Shown here: positions 1-12,715 of the stretch, one piece after another | Position numbering within the stretch: position 1 is the first letter of the stretch | How the letters are laid out: every line of letters begins with the position of its first letter | Origin: Bugula neritina | Lineage: Eukaryota; Bryozoa; Gymnolaemata; Cheilostomatida; Bugulidae | NCBI GenBank assembly: GCA_964035545.1 | Contig: CAXIUT010000110.1 | Span: 1-64,000 of the forward strand | Length of the DNA stretch: 64,000 nt | Direction: 5' to 3' | Notes under the pieces: generated by a model | The model's input: the letters and a program-made list of their open reading frames with translations, nothing else | Databases searched by the model: none | What the model was told of the DNA's origin: nothing | Made by a program: the position numbers and the translations under genes

Positions 1-870
1 AATTTAAAATAGACTTAAAAATTTCTACAACTATAGATAAAAATAAAAACAAATCTGATAAAATTTAATTGATAAATGAGAAAACTTTTGATTTACGAAG
101 CTAGTTGAATGATAATGATTATAGTCAGTAACTTGTGTTTTGAATTTCAACATATTTTTTGTCGACTTGATGTCAAATCACTCAATATTTATAGCTACAT
201 GTGCTATTGAATGTTATGGGGTATTATGGTGGGAGTAACACTAAGTTTAGGAAATCTCAAGAACAAATGGTGAAAGTGCTCCAACTCCTGCACACCCCTT
301 CACCTCACTTCTGCCAGTTTTTAACTGATGGTTTCATGTAAATTTAAACATCAGCTTTCATTTTTACAGGGAAGATATTTAAGGTTTGAATAAGACATTG
401 GTTTCCCTTTGATTTCAGCCTAAAATTAATGTTATAATTGTATTAGTTAAGGCAAGCTTTAGAAATAAAGAGTGGCAGTGTTGGGCCTTGTACCAGAGCC
501 ATATAGCCAGATGTTAGGGTCTGCAGCTTACTGAGAATTGGCTGTGTGCTAATCACAAAAGTTTCTATATTTAAATACAACTTTATTAAAAAAAACAAGT
601 TGCAATAAGTTTAAAATACAAATTTATTTTAAGTTTAAATGCTAGCTGTCCCTAACACAAGTGATGCATTTGTAATAATAGTTATAGTATCTTATTGGAA
701 CTTTTTGTTTTAATGATTAAATTTAGTCAGAATACGTAATATAATATTAACTATGTACATAGGTTTTTTACCATATATAGTATATTATTTTTCTAGTGTA
801 GTTCCACACACACACTATATGAACGTAATATACATTAAAGTTATGAATATCAATTTACCATCTACTTCAG
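1..870 (+). other. Intron of upstream ZNFX1-like copy A (window starts inside gene)
   Basis: No coding sequence is visible here. The stretch aligns by eye with 54960-55842, the intron of copy B that precedes the matching zinc-finger exon, including a long identical run near 590-660 versus 55560-55640. This shows that the tandem duplication reaches upstream of the window and that the 5' exons of copy A lie to the left. The acceptor at the end reads CTACTTCAG|GAGG. Confidence 0.8.
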
Positions 871-3800
871 GAGGTTGCAGAAAAGTATGTGGAAGCACTC
901 TACCAAATTGCAGCCATAAATGCAAACTCCTTTGTCATGTGACAGATAGCTCACACGTGAAGTATCTCTGCGAAGAAAAATGTGAAAAAACATGCAGAGC
1001 TGGTCGTCATCCCTGTGCAGGTGAATGCAAGTTATATTTTATATAGTATTTCCTAACAATTATGAGTTTGTTGCAAAAGCAGCCTAGAGGTTAAAATATT
1101 TGGTTTAGCAAACTGACAGTCATGGGTTCAAACCCCAGTAAAGGCCATTCGTGTATTTAATATACTCTTCTACACTATCACCATGAAGTCTACAATAAGG
1201 TATTAGGTATAAGTTGAGCTGTAATAAACTGCAAGGTATACAAAAATAATACAGAAAAACATGTACACAAAGTTATAATATATCACCCTAATTATAATAA
1301 AGATAACATAATTAATTTAAATATGAAATAACCACAAAATTATACAATGAAAAGCAAAAAAAGTATAAATTTGATATGTGCCATTTGTAGCTATGCTTGC
1401 TAAACATCTTTTACTCTTTATGATTTTATAAAGTTATATTGACATTAGTTTTTTATTTAACTGGCTTTTCTAAATGTTTTAAAGCTACTATATTTCACTC
1501 AGACAGTGTGCGTCTAATTAATATACCCTTAAACTAAATCTATAGTCAAACACCAGCAAAAAGTCAACAGTATAATATGTTTTAACTGCACTAATTTCAA
1601 TTGTTAGACTTCATGTATGAGATCTAACTCTGCTATTATAAAAGAACTGATGAATCCTTCGCACACCTTGTTTATGCAGTATTAGAATATTCATATACAT
1701 CTTAGCTATCATCTGCAGACTGTTTGAGGGTTGTATGCTTAAACAATCTTATTTTATAATATTTTTTACAAACCATGCAGTCTTGGAAAAAAATTGAAAT
1801 TTCTGATCCAATTCTGATAAAGTTTCCAGTCTTTTGAAGTATGTGGTCTTATAAAACTAATATACTAACAATTGCTAGCTTTTACAACTCAGCCTAGTCA
1901 CCAACATAACTTTAAATTTCAAAGTTTAAACTGTAAATCACTTTTCAGTAATTTAAATTCCAGCTTAGTCTCTTTGCTTTGCTTTAGGATTCATACATAT
2001 TAGTTTAAATATCAATACCTATGTCAATTTTAGGCAAATGCTTTGATGAACCATGTCCAAAATGCCGAAAACTTTGTGAAGTAAAGTTACCATGCTCTCA
2101 TACTTATGTTGTTACCTGCGAGAAAGTAGATAACGTGGAGAAATGCAAGCGCCATTGCTTAAAACCACTTAAATGTGGACATAAATGCCAAAAAATGTAA
2201 GTGTGAAATATATAGGTATAGGATCGTGCCAATTAATTTTTATGTCTCTTTGTTGATATGTGTTAAATATAAGGTAAAATTTCTACCACTTGGATTCATT
2301 TTGAGTTGAAGCTTTGCACAGATGTCAACTAAATGTTCTGCCAATGTAAAAAAATAGAATGGGGTAATTTTCTCTACAGAGACATTATTAGAAAAAGTAA
2401 AATCCCATATCATATATCTGCATTGGCTTTAATGTCTCATGTTGAAAATTATCAATATTAGATTATTATCCATTTTAAAAAATGTATACTAAATTTTCCT
2501 GGTAATTAAAAACGCATTTAAATTAGGTATCTATATATAGTTTATATTTTTTCTGAAGATGTTCAGAGCCATGTACAGAGGAATGTTCCCAGCTGGTGGA
2601 GGTAACATGTTCCGAATGTGAGGAGATACAGACTGTAACTTGTCATATCTCTACTAACCCAGAGCTGTTCGAGTGTGCAGCTCCCTGTACTGGGATATTA
2701 GACTGTGGTCACAAGTGTAGAGGAACATGTTATTCCTGGTAAGAGTAAACTTTATATCTTATGACTTACTTCAATCATAATTTTTATATCACTCTAAATA
2801 GTGCAAGGTGCTTATAAATTTATTTACTTGCTTTACTGAAAAACAGTAGAAAACTGCAAAACATCAAAACCCCACAGGCATGTCTTTTAGCTAAAGAATA
2901 TATGTAACAGTGCAGATTTACATAGCTCACTTTATTTATGCTTATTTTTGCAATTTGAGTAAACAATATTTTTTCATCTAACTTTGCAAGTGATGCCATA
3001 AGCTGCCAGTACGAAACATAAAGTGTATCAATCTTGACAATTTTTTCCAGTTCGACTAGTAAAAATGAACTGCAAAATATAAAACCCTATAAGTAACAAC
3101 TAATCTGCTAGCATTTGCTGCATAACCTAAAGAAATAATAGTTCCCATGTTTTGTAGTCTAGAAAATCAACATACAGCTTGTCAGGAGAAATGTGGTGCT
3201 AAGTTGTCTTGTGGACATGACTGCACAGAGATTTGCGGAAATTGGTAAACCTGAAACTATTAAATTATAATTTGGTGAACTAATAAAGTTTACGGACTAG
3301 AAAACACCTAGTTGAAGTGTTGCAGGTCTTTGAGCTTTCTGCTAGTCACAAAATATTAAACTTGTTAGCAATTACTTTTTAGCATTTACAGTAGACACTT
3401 GGAATTTAGATGTATTTGTTCAATTATTGGAAAACTAACAACATATTTAAAAGCATAATTAGACAGTTTTAGGGCAATTTTATTTTGATGGCACTTAGAA
3501 ATTATTGTGTATAGGTTGTTCTAATCTTAATAATTTAATCACTCTAAAAGCTACGTGCTTCTTTAACTGATGCTGCCAAATGCATGTGCACCAAAGCTTA
3601 TACACACAAACACAGCACACAGCACACATTTAAATTTTAATTTAATTATAAATATGTCCAAGAAGCATCAGAGTGACAAAATCGAAACCGAGTGAAATCT
3701 ACTTGTTGATACAATTAGTGAAACATAACAATGTTTCAAAGTTATAACCCCTATTAGGCCCAATAATTGGCTGAATTTAAATATTAAATGCATAGAATAA

Positions 3801-6300
3801 AATTTAAATGTAAACTATATTCATTAAAGAAAGTTCAAAGTGACATATATGTTTTGAATATTTATTGCCTCATTACAATTTTAGCCAAGATGAAGATCAC
3901 CCTCCCTGCAAACATTCATGTGATGAAAAGCTAAGCTGTGGTCACATTTGTACAGAGATCTGTTCAGATTGGTAGGTTTTAGCTTTTTTCTAGTTTTTAA
4001 AAAGTTGGGAGATTGAACTTGATTTAGGGGAAACCTGCGGGTGAAATGAACCACCCGGGTGATATGGACCATGCATGTTTTGCAGTATCTAAGGTTACCA
4101 GAAAGTTGGAAAGTGTCTTATTGTTTAGAAATAGGAATATCTAAATTCCTGTCTACATATTTCAAGTTTGTCTCTTTGTCTTAGAAAATAAAAACAAATT
4201 TTCTCTTTTTGCTCATTTTCTTATAACTTTTCACAACTTTTGTGGATCTATTTTCATTGAAAAAAATTACCTGAAGTAAGGGGCCTGTATCTACAGATAA
4301 TGTGTGGAAGGTATGTATAAATACCCAAATAGTATAGATAATTCTTGTCCACTCTCTGTCTGTAGGAATTCAAAATTTTTGGTGACATGATTTTTGGGTG
4401 ATATGAACCGCCACTTGGGGGGTGTTATGGACCGTGGATCATATCACTCAGGAAATTGAATATTTCTTTTTATATACTTGTTTGGAGAAAAATAACACTA
4501 TTTCTCAAGTATTTCAAACTAAATATTGATTAAACAACATTATATAACCAGTAGCTGTAGAATGTGTGCTTGAAATGTTCATACTCATGCAATGTATTCT
4601 AGATGCCAAGATATTCTTTCAAAAATATTTGAAATGCTTGGAGTTAGGTGGCACTAAAAGAACCTGTTACACACCTATTTTAGATCTATTGTTTTATGTT
4701 ACTTTTTAATATAGCAAAATACATTGTCAACACCAAAAAGCTGACTTTATGTGACAAAGTCTGTGGTGGCCCATATCACCCGAATTTTCAAAAAATCTCC
4801 GGGTGATATGGTCCACCAATTTTCAATCATAGCTCAGTCAAGCATCTGTATAGGAGCTCATAATTCTGTTTGTATGTCAGTAGAGATAGCACCCACATGT
4901 TGAAATACTAATTTTCAATCAACCATAGTCAGTATGGGCTGTGGGCTTAAGTGGCCCATATCACCCAGGTTTCCCTTACCAACTTGTTCCTTTAATTTTG
5001 TGCAGTAGCAACTCTGATGAGCATGCACCATGCAATGCTGTCTGTAAGAAAATACTAGATTGTGGCCATGAATGTGAAAGAAGATGCAAAACCTGTCAGG
5101 CTGAGAAAAGCCATGGAGATTGCAACGAAAAATGTCAGCTCAGGTGCGTATTGCATTCTCTTATTTTTTTAGAGCATCTATCATTTTATATATTATTATA
5201 AAGTTTTTGAATATTTAGCTATAGCTATGAAACGTGTTTTAATTATTAGGAAATTACTGTGGTATTTGTTCACTTTTTAGAAGTCTTGAAATTATTGCAT
5301 CATTAGATTTCACAATCCTGCTTTCAGATGCAGTCATGGTAAAGCATGTGAAGCAAAATGCTATGAGTTATGTCACTATCCATGTAAGACGTTCTGTTCA
5401 TGGGGTTGCTTGACATGTGGCACCTGCAAACGTAGATGTGGGGAACCTTGCAAGCACATTAACTGCACTTGCCGATGCTCATACAAAATTCACTGCAAAA
5501 TGTGTCATAAGGTAAAGTAATTTGTGTTTGCTATATATAAAAACAAACTTGAAAATAATCAATATAAGCTCTTTTACCAAAAAAGCTTCAGTATATTAGA
5601 AATATATAACTTTTTATATATAAAAAGAATTTTTTTTGTACTACTTCTAATAGAATTTTAAAACATTTTCAAGTCTTTTCAATGTTTTTTCTATAAGATT
5701 AATATTTGTAAGGTTTTCAAGTAAACTTTATACTAACCACATGTTAATTTCCGTATCACAAGTGCATAAACTATTTTAGAAATTATTGAACATTGACCAC
5801 TCACATTTTTTTGCAAAATTCATTAGCTGCAGTTTTTTAGCTTTTAGATTTGTATGTGTCACAGTTTGAACTATATGAATTTTTTTAATCTGGAATATTT
5901 GACAATTTTTTCACACCATAATAAAAATAAAATGCTCACATGAAAATAATCACGTATATAAAACAGCAGTAACTGATATTCTAGTGTGCTATAATGCTAA
6001 ACTAGTTGTTGCTTATTGTTGACACTTAATAAAAGTACATATTTTTGAGGCTCTACTTTTAGTTTCATTAAAATCATTATTTTGATCCTTTCGTGTTCAT
6101 AGCTTAATTTAGCACATCCATTATTTTGCTCATTCTAGAAGATCAACTGCCATGGTTTAAAGGGAGAGCCGTGCCCTGAGCTATGCTCATCTTGTGCCAA
6201 CTCTTTAATGAAAACTAATAAAAATAAATTGCCCGAAGCTATAGACAGAGAAGAACCTCTGAGATGGCTAAAGCTGGTTGACTGTGACCATATTCTTCCT
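871..6300 (+). CDS. ZNFX1: ZNFX1-like copy A: NFX1-type zinc-finger exons (3' part of gene)
   Basis: Eight exons encode a cysteine/histidine-rich array: 871-1020, 2034-2196, 2559-2738, 3158-3244, 3885-3971, 5006-5143, 5328-5511 and 6139-6300. All have AG acceptors and GT donors and consistent phases. Repeated units such as CSHKC, CGHKC and CGHECERRC fit NFX1-type zinc fingers. In the ZNFX1 family these follow an SF1 RNA helicase domain; the protein acts in antiviral RNA sensing in vertebrates and in small-RNA inheritance in nematodes. The helicase part of this copy lies left of the window. Exons match copy B in size and phase, except that 2034-2196 has one extra codon. Assignment to ZNFX1 rests on the array plus the complete paralogue downstream. 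Confidence 0.92.
1080..1145 (+). repeat. tRNA-derived (SINE-like) fragment in copy A intron
   Basis: The fragment has a box-B-like GGGTTCAAACCCC and a remnant of a box-A region (CTAGAGGTTA). Compared with the copy at 56051-56124 it lacks about 6 nt of the box A. It sits at the same intron position in both gene copies, so it predates the duplication. The acceptor ends do not pair, so it is not a working tRNA. Confidence 0.55.
4027..4975. mobile_element. 949-bp non-autonomous DNA transposon, TTA target duplication
   Basis: The element lies in the copy A intron between exons 3885-3971 and 5006-5143 and is absent from the matching copy B intron, which reads straight through at about 59370. It is flanked by TTA at 4024-4026 and 4976-4978. 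The ends are inverted: GGGGAAACCTGCGGGTGA at the left and, reversed, GGGAAACCTGGGTGATATGG at the right. The subterminal word GGGTGATATG(G/A) recurs several times inside on both strands. A 3-bp TWA-type duplication suits PIF/Harbinger-type elements. No transposase ORF is seen. Confidence 0.75.
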
Positions 6301-6942
6301 GTGAGTGAGGAATAGGCTGATTCTTATACATCTTGTGTGTATAACACCAGCACTCATTAGCTCTTTGCAATGCGACTGCTATGAAAATGTTACATTATTT
6401 AATATGTTGAATATGCTGCAATAATTGAGCAGTTATATTATTCATACACCAATGTTTCATAACAGCAAAATTTTATTAGACATGATTTAAAATTGCAATT
6501 GAAACATGTTTCACATATAAATGTGTTATATAAGCACTAATAACAGGATTTTAGTGACTAAATTTTTTTCTTAAATTATGCAGCAAGACTTATAACTCCT
6601 AACTGCTCTATTAGTCATCTACTGCCGTTTGAAAATGACTAGATTTCGTAAGTAGAAAATTTTTTTTACACACTTTAGAAACATTATAAAAACTATAATA
6701 ACGTATTTATATTAGTCCACATTTGAATTCTGTTCAAACTTATAAGTATCTGAGTTAAAAGTGAGTTAGCTGCATATTGAACAGAAAACAATTAAAATGG
6801 TAACATACAGTACTGTTACTAATCAATGTTTCACTAACATCAATTGTTTATAATAATATGCTAAAATAATAAATTGAACTTTGAGCAATTAAAATAATAA
6901 AAGATATTTATGCTGAGAAGTGTGGCTATTGAAACATTGCAG

Positions 6943-7624
6943 CTGGAGTATATGGAGAAGGCAGCAAGATCCAGTAGTTCAGGACGAGTCTTATGTCCAT
7001 ATAATGATTGTGGTAAAGCAGTACTAAGCACTAAGAGGATGATAAAAATTGCCTGGGAGGTGAAATGTGACCAGGTCCAGAAGATAGAGAAATGCATGGA
7101 TACCAGAAAAGATGGGCACAGTGTCTCTAAAAAAAGACCTGCTGTTGATGCTTCAACAGCAGACAACTCCAAAAGAAAAAAGTCTGAGAGGCCAAGTGAA
7201 AAAAATGCTTGGCTAAACATATGTTATGAGCGACACAACGCCCACTCAGCAAAAAGTAAATTTTGCTTTTATATGATGCATTAGTGTAGCAAATTATAAA
7301 TTAACTACTTAGGTTTTTAATTTAATTTTTTCACAATAAAAACTAATTGCGCCATGCATATAATAAATTAGGCAAAGAAAAGGACTACAAACTATAATAA
7401 AAGAAATGTGCAACATAAACATATTATTTCTACTGTATCTCATTTGTTTTTCAATTTTTTCACATATAGGCTACACTATAACATACTTTGAAATACCACA
7501 TTGTGGGACAATGTATATTGCAAGTAAAGTTATAGGAAATGCATACAAGCTTAATGAAAGACAAACTAGACTTTTGTCCGCAATTCTCGAATCATTGTTA
7601 AGTTGCCACTTTTTTATATGTTAA
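6943..7624 (+). CDS. ZNFX1: ZNFX1-like copy A: two terminal exons, C-terminus
   Basis: Exon 6943-7255 follows ...DCDHILP and contains CPYNDCGKAVL, which fits the short Cys motif after the zinc-finger array in ZNFX1 proteins, then a lysine/serine-rich tail. The last exon, 7470-7624, joins in phase (A|GC) and ends at TAA 7622-7624. Copy B has seven T residues where this copy has six near 7609-7615. The shift makes copy A end in HFFIC, about 13 residues before the copy B stop. This is a real indel or a homopolymer sequencing error. The exon assignment is strong because both copies conserve the splice sites. Confidence 0.85.
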
Positions 7625-7687
7625 TTGATAACAAGTTACATAATTCTACTGCTGAAAATTGAATCTGGTGTACTAAACACATGCATT

Positions 7688-7693
7688 ATTAAA
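7688..7693 (+). terminator. Candidate polyadenylation signal of copy A (ATTAAA)
   Basis: ATTAAA lies 64 nt after the copy A stop codon. The same hexamer in the same context lies after the copy B stop at 62030-62035. The motif is weak in AT-rich DNA, so the call rests on conservation between the paralogues. Confidence 0.35.
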
Positions 7694-8029
7694 GCTAAAA
7701 GTCAGCATAGACACAGACAATCATTATTCCAAACACAATGCTTTAGACACTAGGTATATTTAGTGTGTACCTGTATAACTTTATAGTACTTTTATGAAGT
7801 TCCTTTTTTCAAAAATTCTATAGTAGAAACACTGAGTATCTCGTACTTATAACATAATATATACCATTATATAATTATATATGTATATTATGTAGATACA
7901 AGCTATAACGAAAGAGATAGGAGAAAGAAAATTGAATACATGGATATCAACATGTTTTTTGGCTAAATACAAATGCAATTACAATGCTGTATATAACTGT
8001 ACTATTATGTTATGATATAATAATTAACT

Positions 8030-8032
<3 letters not shown>

Positions 8033-8082
<50 letters not shown>
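8033..8082. repeat. (TA)n microsatellite
   Basis: A near-perfect TA tract directly abuts a PLE-beta type terminus that begins near 8083 (TCTTTACGAGCTAGCAA). Confidence 0.95.
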
Positions 8083-8085
<3 letters not shown>

Positions 8086-8302
8086 TTACGAGCTAGCAAT
8101 TTGATTATAAATAGGTATACGAGAAACATTGTTGTTTTTTTTTTTTTACTTTATTAGGTAAAGTAATTACACTGATATTTCGGGTACCACTGTACCCATC
8201 TTCAGAGTAGCAATGAAGATGGGTACAGTGGTACCCGAAATATCAGTGTAATTACTTTACCTATAATAAAGTAAAAAAAAAACAACAATGTTTCTCGTAT
8301 AC

Positions 8303-8306
<4 letters not shown>
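8083..8306. repeat. Palindromic pair of PLE-beta type termini
   Basis: About 85-bp arms (near 8128-8215 and 8210-8296) are almost perfect inverted copies meeting at a short centre around CAGAGTAGCAATG. Each arm matches the terminal repeats of the PLE at 26925-30548, with the shared words CGAGAAACATTGTTG and TTAGG(T/C)AAAGTAATTA. No RT or endonuclease coding lies between them, so this is a head-to-head terminal remnant. It is flanked on both sides by (TA)n. Confidence 0.8.
8167..8215 (-). ncRNA. Candidate hammerhead ribozyme, CUGAAGA type
   Basis: On the minus strand the core reads CUGAAGA (8205-8199, allowed as CUGANGA). Stem II is 6 bp, GGGTAC/GTACCC with loop AGTG, followed by GAAA (8181-8178). 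A 3-bp stem III with loop TCAG closes on UA, predicting cleavage between 8168 and 8167. Stem I is poorly paired. The element at 26990-27050 has GAAA changed to AAAA, and the one at 30455-30505 has CUG changed to UUG, so this is the only copy in the window with a full core. The motif is seen; activity is inference. Confidence 0.5.
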
Positions 8307-9157
<851 letters not shown>

Positions 9158-9265
9158 ACCGTGTGTGTGTGCCCGTGTGTGTGTGCCTGTGTGTGCGTGC
9201 GTGCATGAGTGTGTGCATATATATATATATATATATAGTACATATATAATATATATAAAATATTC

Positions 9266-9342
<77 letters not shown>
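9158..9342. repeat. (GT)n followed by (TA)n microsatellites
   Basis: A GT-rich tract at 9158-9213 passes into TA tracts at 9216-9237 and 9273-9342. Confidence 0.9.
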
Positions 9343-9349
<7 letters not shown>

Positions 9350-9473
9350 CAAGTACGGTATGTGAGTACATATGTTATATACTGTACGAACGACCTGATG
9401 ATCGTAGCTTGCACTATGTAGTCAATAAAAAGAATATATAAGTTTATTTTTATAACCAAAATTGTATCAGTAC

Positions 9474-9476
<3 letters not shown>
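9343..9476 (+). mobile_element. PLE-alpha terminus with a broken hammerhead
   Basis: The fragment matches the right arm of the PLE-alpha copy at 25070-25175: CTGATGATCGTAGCT followed by TAGTCAATA and ending GTACCAAATAT. The 13 nt that should carry GAAAC and stem III are missing between the stem II strand (CACTATG) and TAGTC, so the ribozyme core is incomplete. The fragment lies between two (TA)n tracts. Confidence 0.75.

Positions 9477-9522
<46 letters not shown>
9477..9522. repeat. (TA)n microsatellite
   Basis: Perfect TA tract adjoining the PLE-alpha terminus. Confidence 0.95.
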
Positions 9523-9528
<6 letters not shown>

Positions 9529-12404
9529 ATAGCACTTGATGTAAATTTTACTTCTACAGCAACAAGGTAAACAGATATCACCTTTCCGGATTACTGTTTC
9601 CTGCATTGGTAAATAGTTATTATTATTCTAAAATAATTTTGTTTTGTTAATTGCAGGTTCTAAATCTGCCTTTTAACGATGTGTGTGACTAGCAAAATAC
9701 GCATTGTTCATTATCAAACAAGTAATAAGTGTTAATAGCTATTTGAGAGATGAAACATTTCACATTCATGCGTTTGAAGCAATACTTCCTCTAACTATGT
9801 GCTGGAAATGAGCCATCAGCTGATAAAAACAGGTTAAACTTCAGTTTATATTAGAATAATGTCAAACCAGTTAATAAAATGCAATAATATTGGGTGAAAA
9901 GGCAACGTTCTAAAATGGGGGAGATAACTCCGATTTTGACGTTTTTGATTTTCAGAGCTGTAAAAAAGTTCTGATGGTCAGAATATACTAGAAATTAGTG
10001 TGACTTATAAGGACACTAAAGAGTGTCTACATGCTAAAAATTACCATTCTAGATGCTACAACAAAAAAGTGGCGGCTTAGAAAATATCAGGTACATCCAA
10101 AAAAGCAATACATTATGCCATAGGCTCCGCCCACCTATTAATTTTTAGTCACAATTTTTTTATGAAATACTTTCATAGGTGTACAACATATCCAAAAATT
10201 ATTTTTAAATTTTAAACTCAAATTACTCAATTAATTGCATATTTAAAATTTCATGATGCCCCTAAAAAATTCGCCAACCCCTGTATATCCACCCCTTTCA
10301 AGCGAGAACCCCCCCCCCAGATACAAAAAAGTTACTTGCAGATTTGAAATCAATAGAATGTTGGCTTCGCAGTGATATATAGCAACAAAGGTTAGTATCA
10401 ATGTGCTCCACCCGCCCATTTTTGCATGTTGGCACCCCCATTATAAGTAATGCAAATATAAACCACAAAGTAGGGGCATGTCTATGCACTAAATTAAAGT
10501 GCATCTCATAGCCACCCATCATTTTCTTTAGTACAAAGTGGGTAGTTCCAGTACTTCTCAATCAGAAATGTTCTGAAAAGTGAACAATCATCTCCATATT
10601 TAAACATTGAATTCGAATAAATTTATCTGAGCTGAGAAGGAGCATAGAAAGTACTGTATGTTTATTATTCTTATATACACAATAGTCAAACTCTAAGCCC
10701 TATAGTGCTAAATTAAAATTTAGGAAAGCCAGTTTATCTGTTCCAAGCATATTTTTTTAATATGATGTCCAATAAATTGGCAATAAATATAACTCACTGC
10801 CTTTCATGTTTTGTGTGGTCTTTTGAAGCTTCACAGCTAAGATAGACTATAAATAGTTTATAATGTAATTTCATCTGAGGATTGTATATGTTAAAAAGAT
10901 AGCATAATGCTGTCAGAAAGTAGTTCTGTGCTGTTTGCCAAATGCCAATGGCTTTGTGCTTTGCCTGTATTGATAAGTATAAGTTTAATTATGTAACAGG
11001 TATTTTCATATAGACATTGCAGTATGTATGCAATTTTACAAAACAAAAAAAGTCTTATATTAGTTATGTGTGTACCAGTCTGGTTGCATATGGACACCTT
11101 AAGCAGAAAAATATATAAATCAATTAAATATTATGCAAAAGTAAATAACTAAAATTTTTTGCTTTGATTTATTAAAACAACTGACAATATACTTTGTAAA
11201 ACTTTGTAAGCAATCCAGTGTGAAAAAGTTAGTTAAACAATTGGGCGTTGCTTATTCATTCCAGGTTGCAATTAAAAAATTTAAATCAAATAAACTTAAA
11301 ATTTGCCCCAAACGAAAAAAAAGAATGCATGCAAAATGTTTTCCAGCAGCATTTACAAGTGCATTGCATAGTTTTCCTTCTTTTAATCATAATCTTATTT
11401 TTCTATTTCCACATATCTACTGTTTTATATATTATCTGCTTCATAAAACAACTTTTGCCACCACTAGGATTCGAATCCGAGACCTCTAGCTTGTGTCAGA
11501 TTAAAAAATACATAGTGCCTTTGCAGAGTAGATACTGTAGAATTCATAGAGAATAATATGCTGGTAATGATTATAGTGGAGTTAACCATTCATGTAGGCT
11601 ATGTGTGGTAAATAACTTACCAAGTAAATGTAATTCATAATATTAGCACAATCTGATGTTTATCAATGGAAATAGAGGTAATGAAAGTGAGTGGAACTTT
11701 AATGAAGTCTACATGGAAAGTAACTAAGCTAAATAGTGGTAGTTAATTATAACATAATTCTCAGAAAGTTCTTAGAAAGTGAACTATTCTTGGGAGAGTA
11801 AGTAATTGTAGATATATGAGGTTTTCTTTCTTTTTGTTTAACTCTTATAACTTCTGTATTTCACAAGTTATACCTTTAAGATATTTCACCAGCTCGCTGA
11901 AATACAACTTTGTCTTTTTGAGACTTTCAGTAAGATGACTGCTGTGACCGGTTGACATAAAATTTATAAATTATTATATTTGCTCCACCACAGGGTATGT
12001 AGACTACACTGCATCTACAGCATTCAAGAAAAAGTATGGAATACATATTCTGGAAGCAATAGACTTGTTACTTGAGTAAATTTGAAACTGAAATATGCAA
12101 ATTTAAATGAGCTAGGCTTCATGATCCTGCATGAAAATTGCTCTCAAGTCTAAACAAAAAATGCTTTAATTAATTAATATACCAAACATAGGATTTCTAG
12201 CCCTTTGAATAATGCAAATATAATAATATGCTTATAGTAATGTGGTATTATATACAAGTAATTGTGGTATAGGAATAATTATACGTACATGCCTTGTTCA
12301 CAGCTTTCCATGCTCTTGGATAGTCAACACCGATCTGAGACCAGCAGCTCAGTTAGTTAAGTACAACATATCTGTATCTGCTGTTTAATTTTGTTAAATA
12401 CACA
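9523..12404. other. Intergenic; no gene recognised
   Basis: Short ORFs here show no family motif. A C-run lies at 10310-10318. A box-B-like palindrome GGATTCGAATCC at 11467-11478 (minus orientation) suggests a weak tRNA-derived repeat. No internal structure was established for the rest. Confidence 0.5.
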
Positions 12405-12545
12405 ATGGCTGATAAGTTTCCAGTGATCACAAAATCGATACGAAAAATTATAGTTACTGATTATGATGATGAAATTCAAAAATAGAAGGAGGCTCGGAGG
12501 TTAAAAGAAAAGAAAGAAAAGGCATTAGCTATAAGTGTTACGAAT
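12405..12545 (+). pseudogene. Possible broken coding fragment, unknown family
   Basis: An ATG at 12405 opens 26 codons (starts MADKFPVITK) ending at TAG 12483-12485. The same frame then continues with a charged stretch, KEARRLKEKKEKAL. Compositional contrast with the surrounding AT-rich spacer suggests a decayed exon or transposon coding end. No family is recognised. It could equally be chance. Confidence 0.2.
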
Positions 12546-12559
12546 GTAGGTGATAAGTG

Positions 12560-12715
12560 GGGGCAATGCTATTTTATTAATATTTTATTATTACTATATC
12601 ATTGCTGCTATATTATTACCACTATGTTACTACTATTATATTATTACTATTATATTATTTTATTACTATATTATTGCTGCTATATATCATATTACCACTA
12701 TATTACTATACTTGC
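12560..12715. repeat. Low-complexity ATT/ACT-rich tract
   Basis: Imperfect trinucleotide-like repetition of TATTA, TTACTA and TTGCTGCTA words. Confidence 0.7.

Noticed and set aside
6861-7220. Minus-strand ORF of 119 aa (and 61343-61561)
   Set aside because: Antisense shadow of the conserved penultimate ZNFX1-like exon, present in both copies for that reason.
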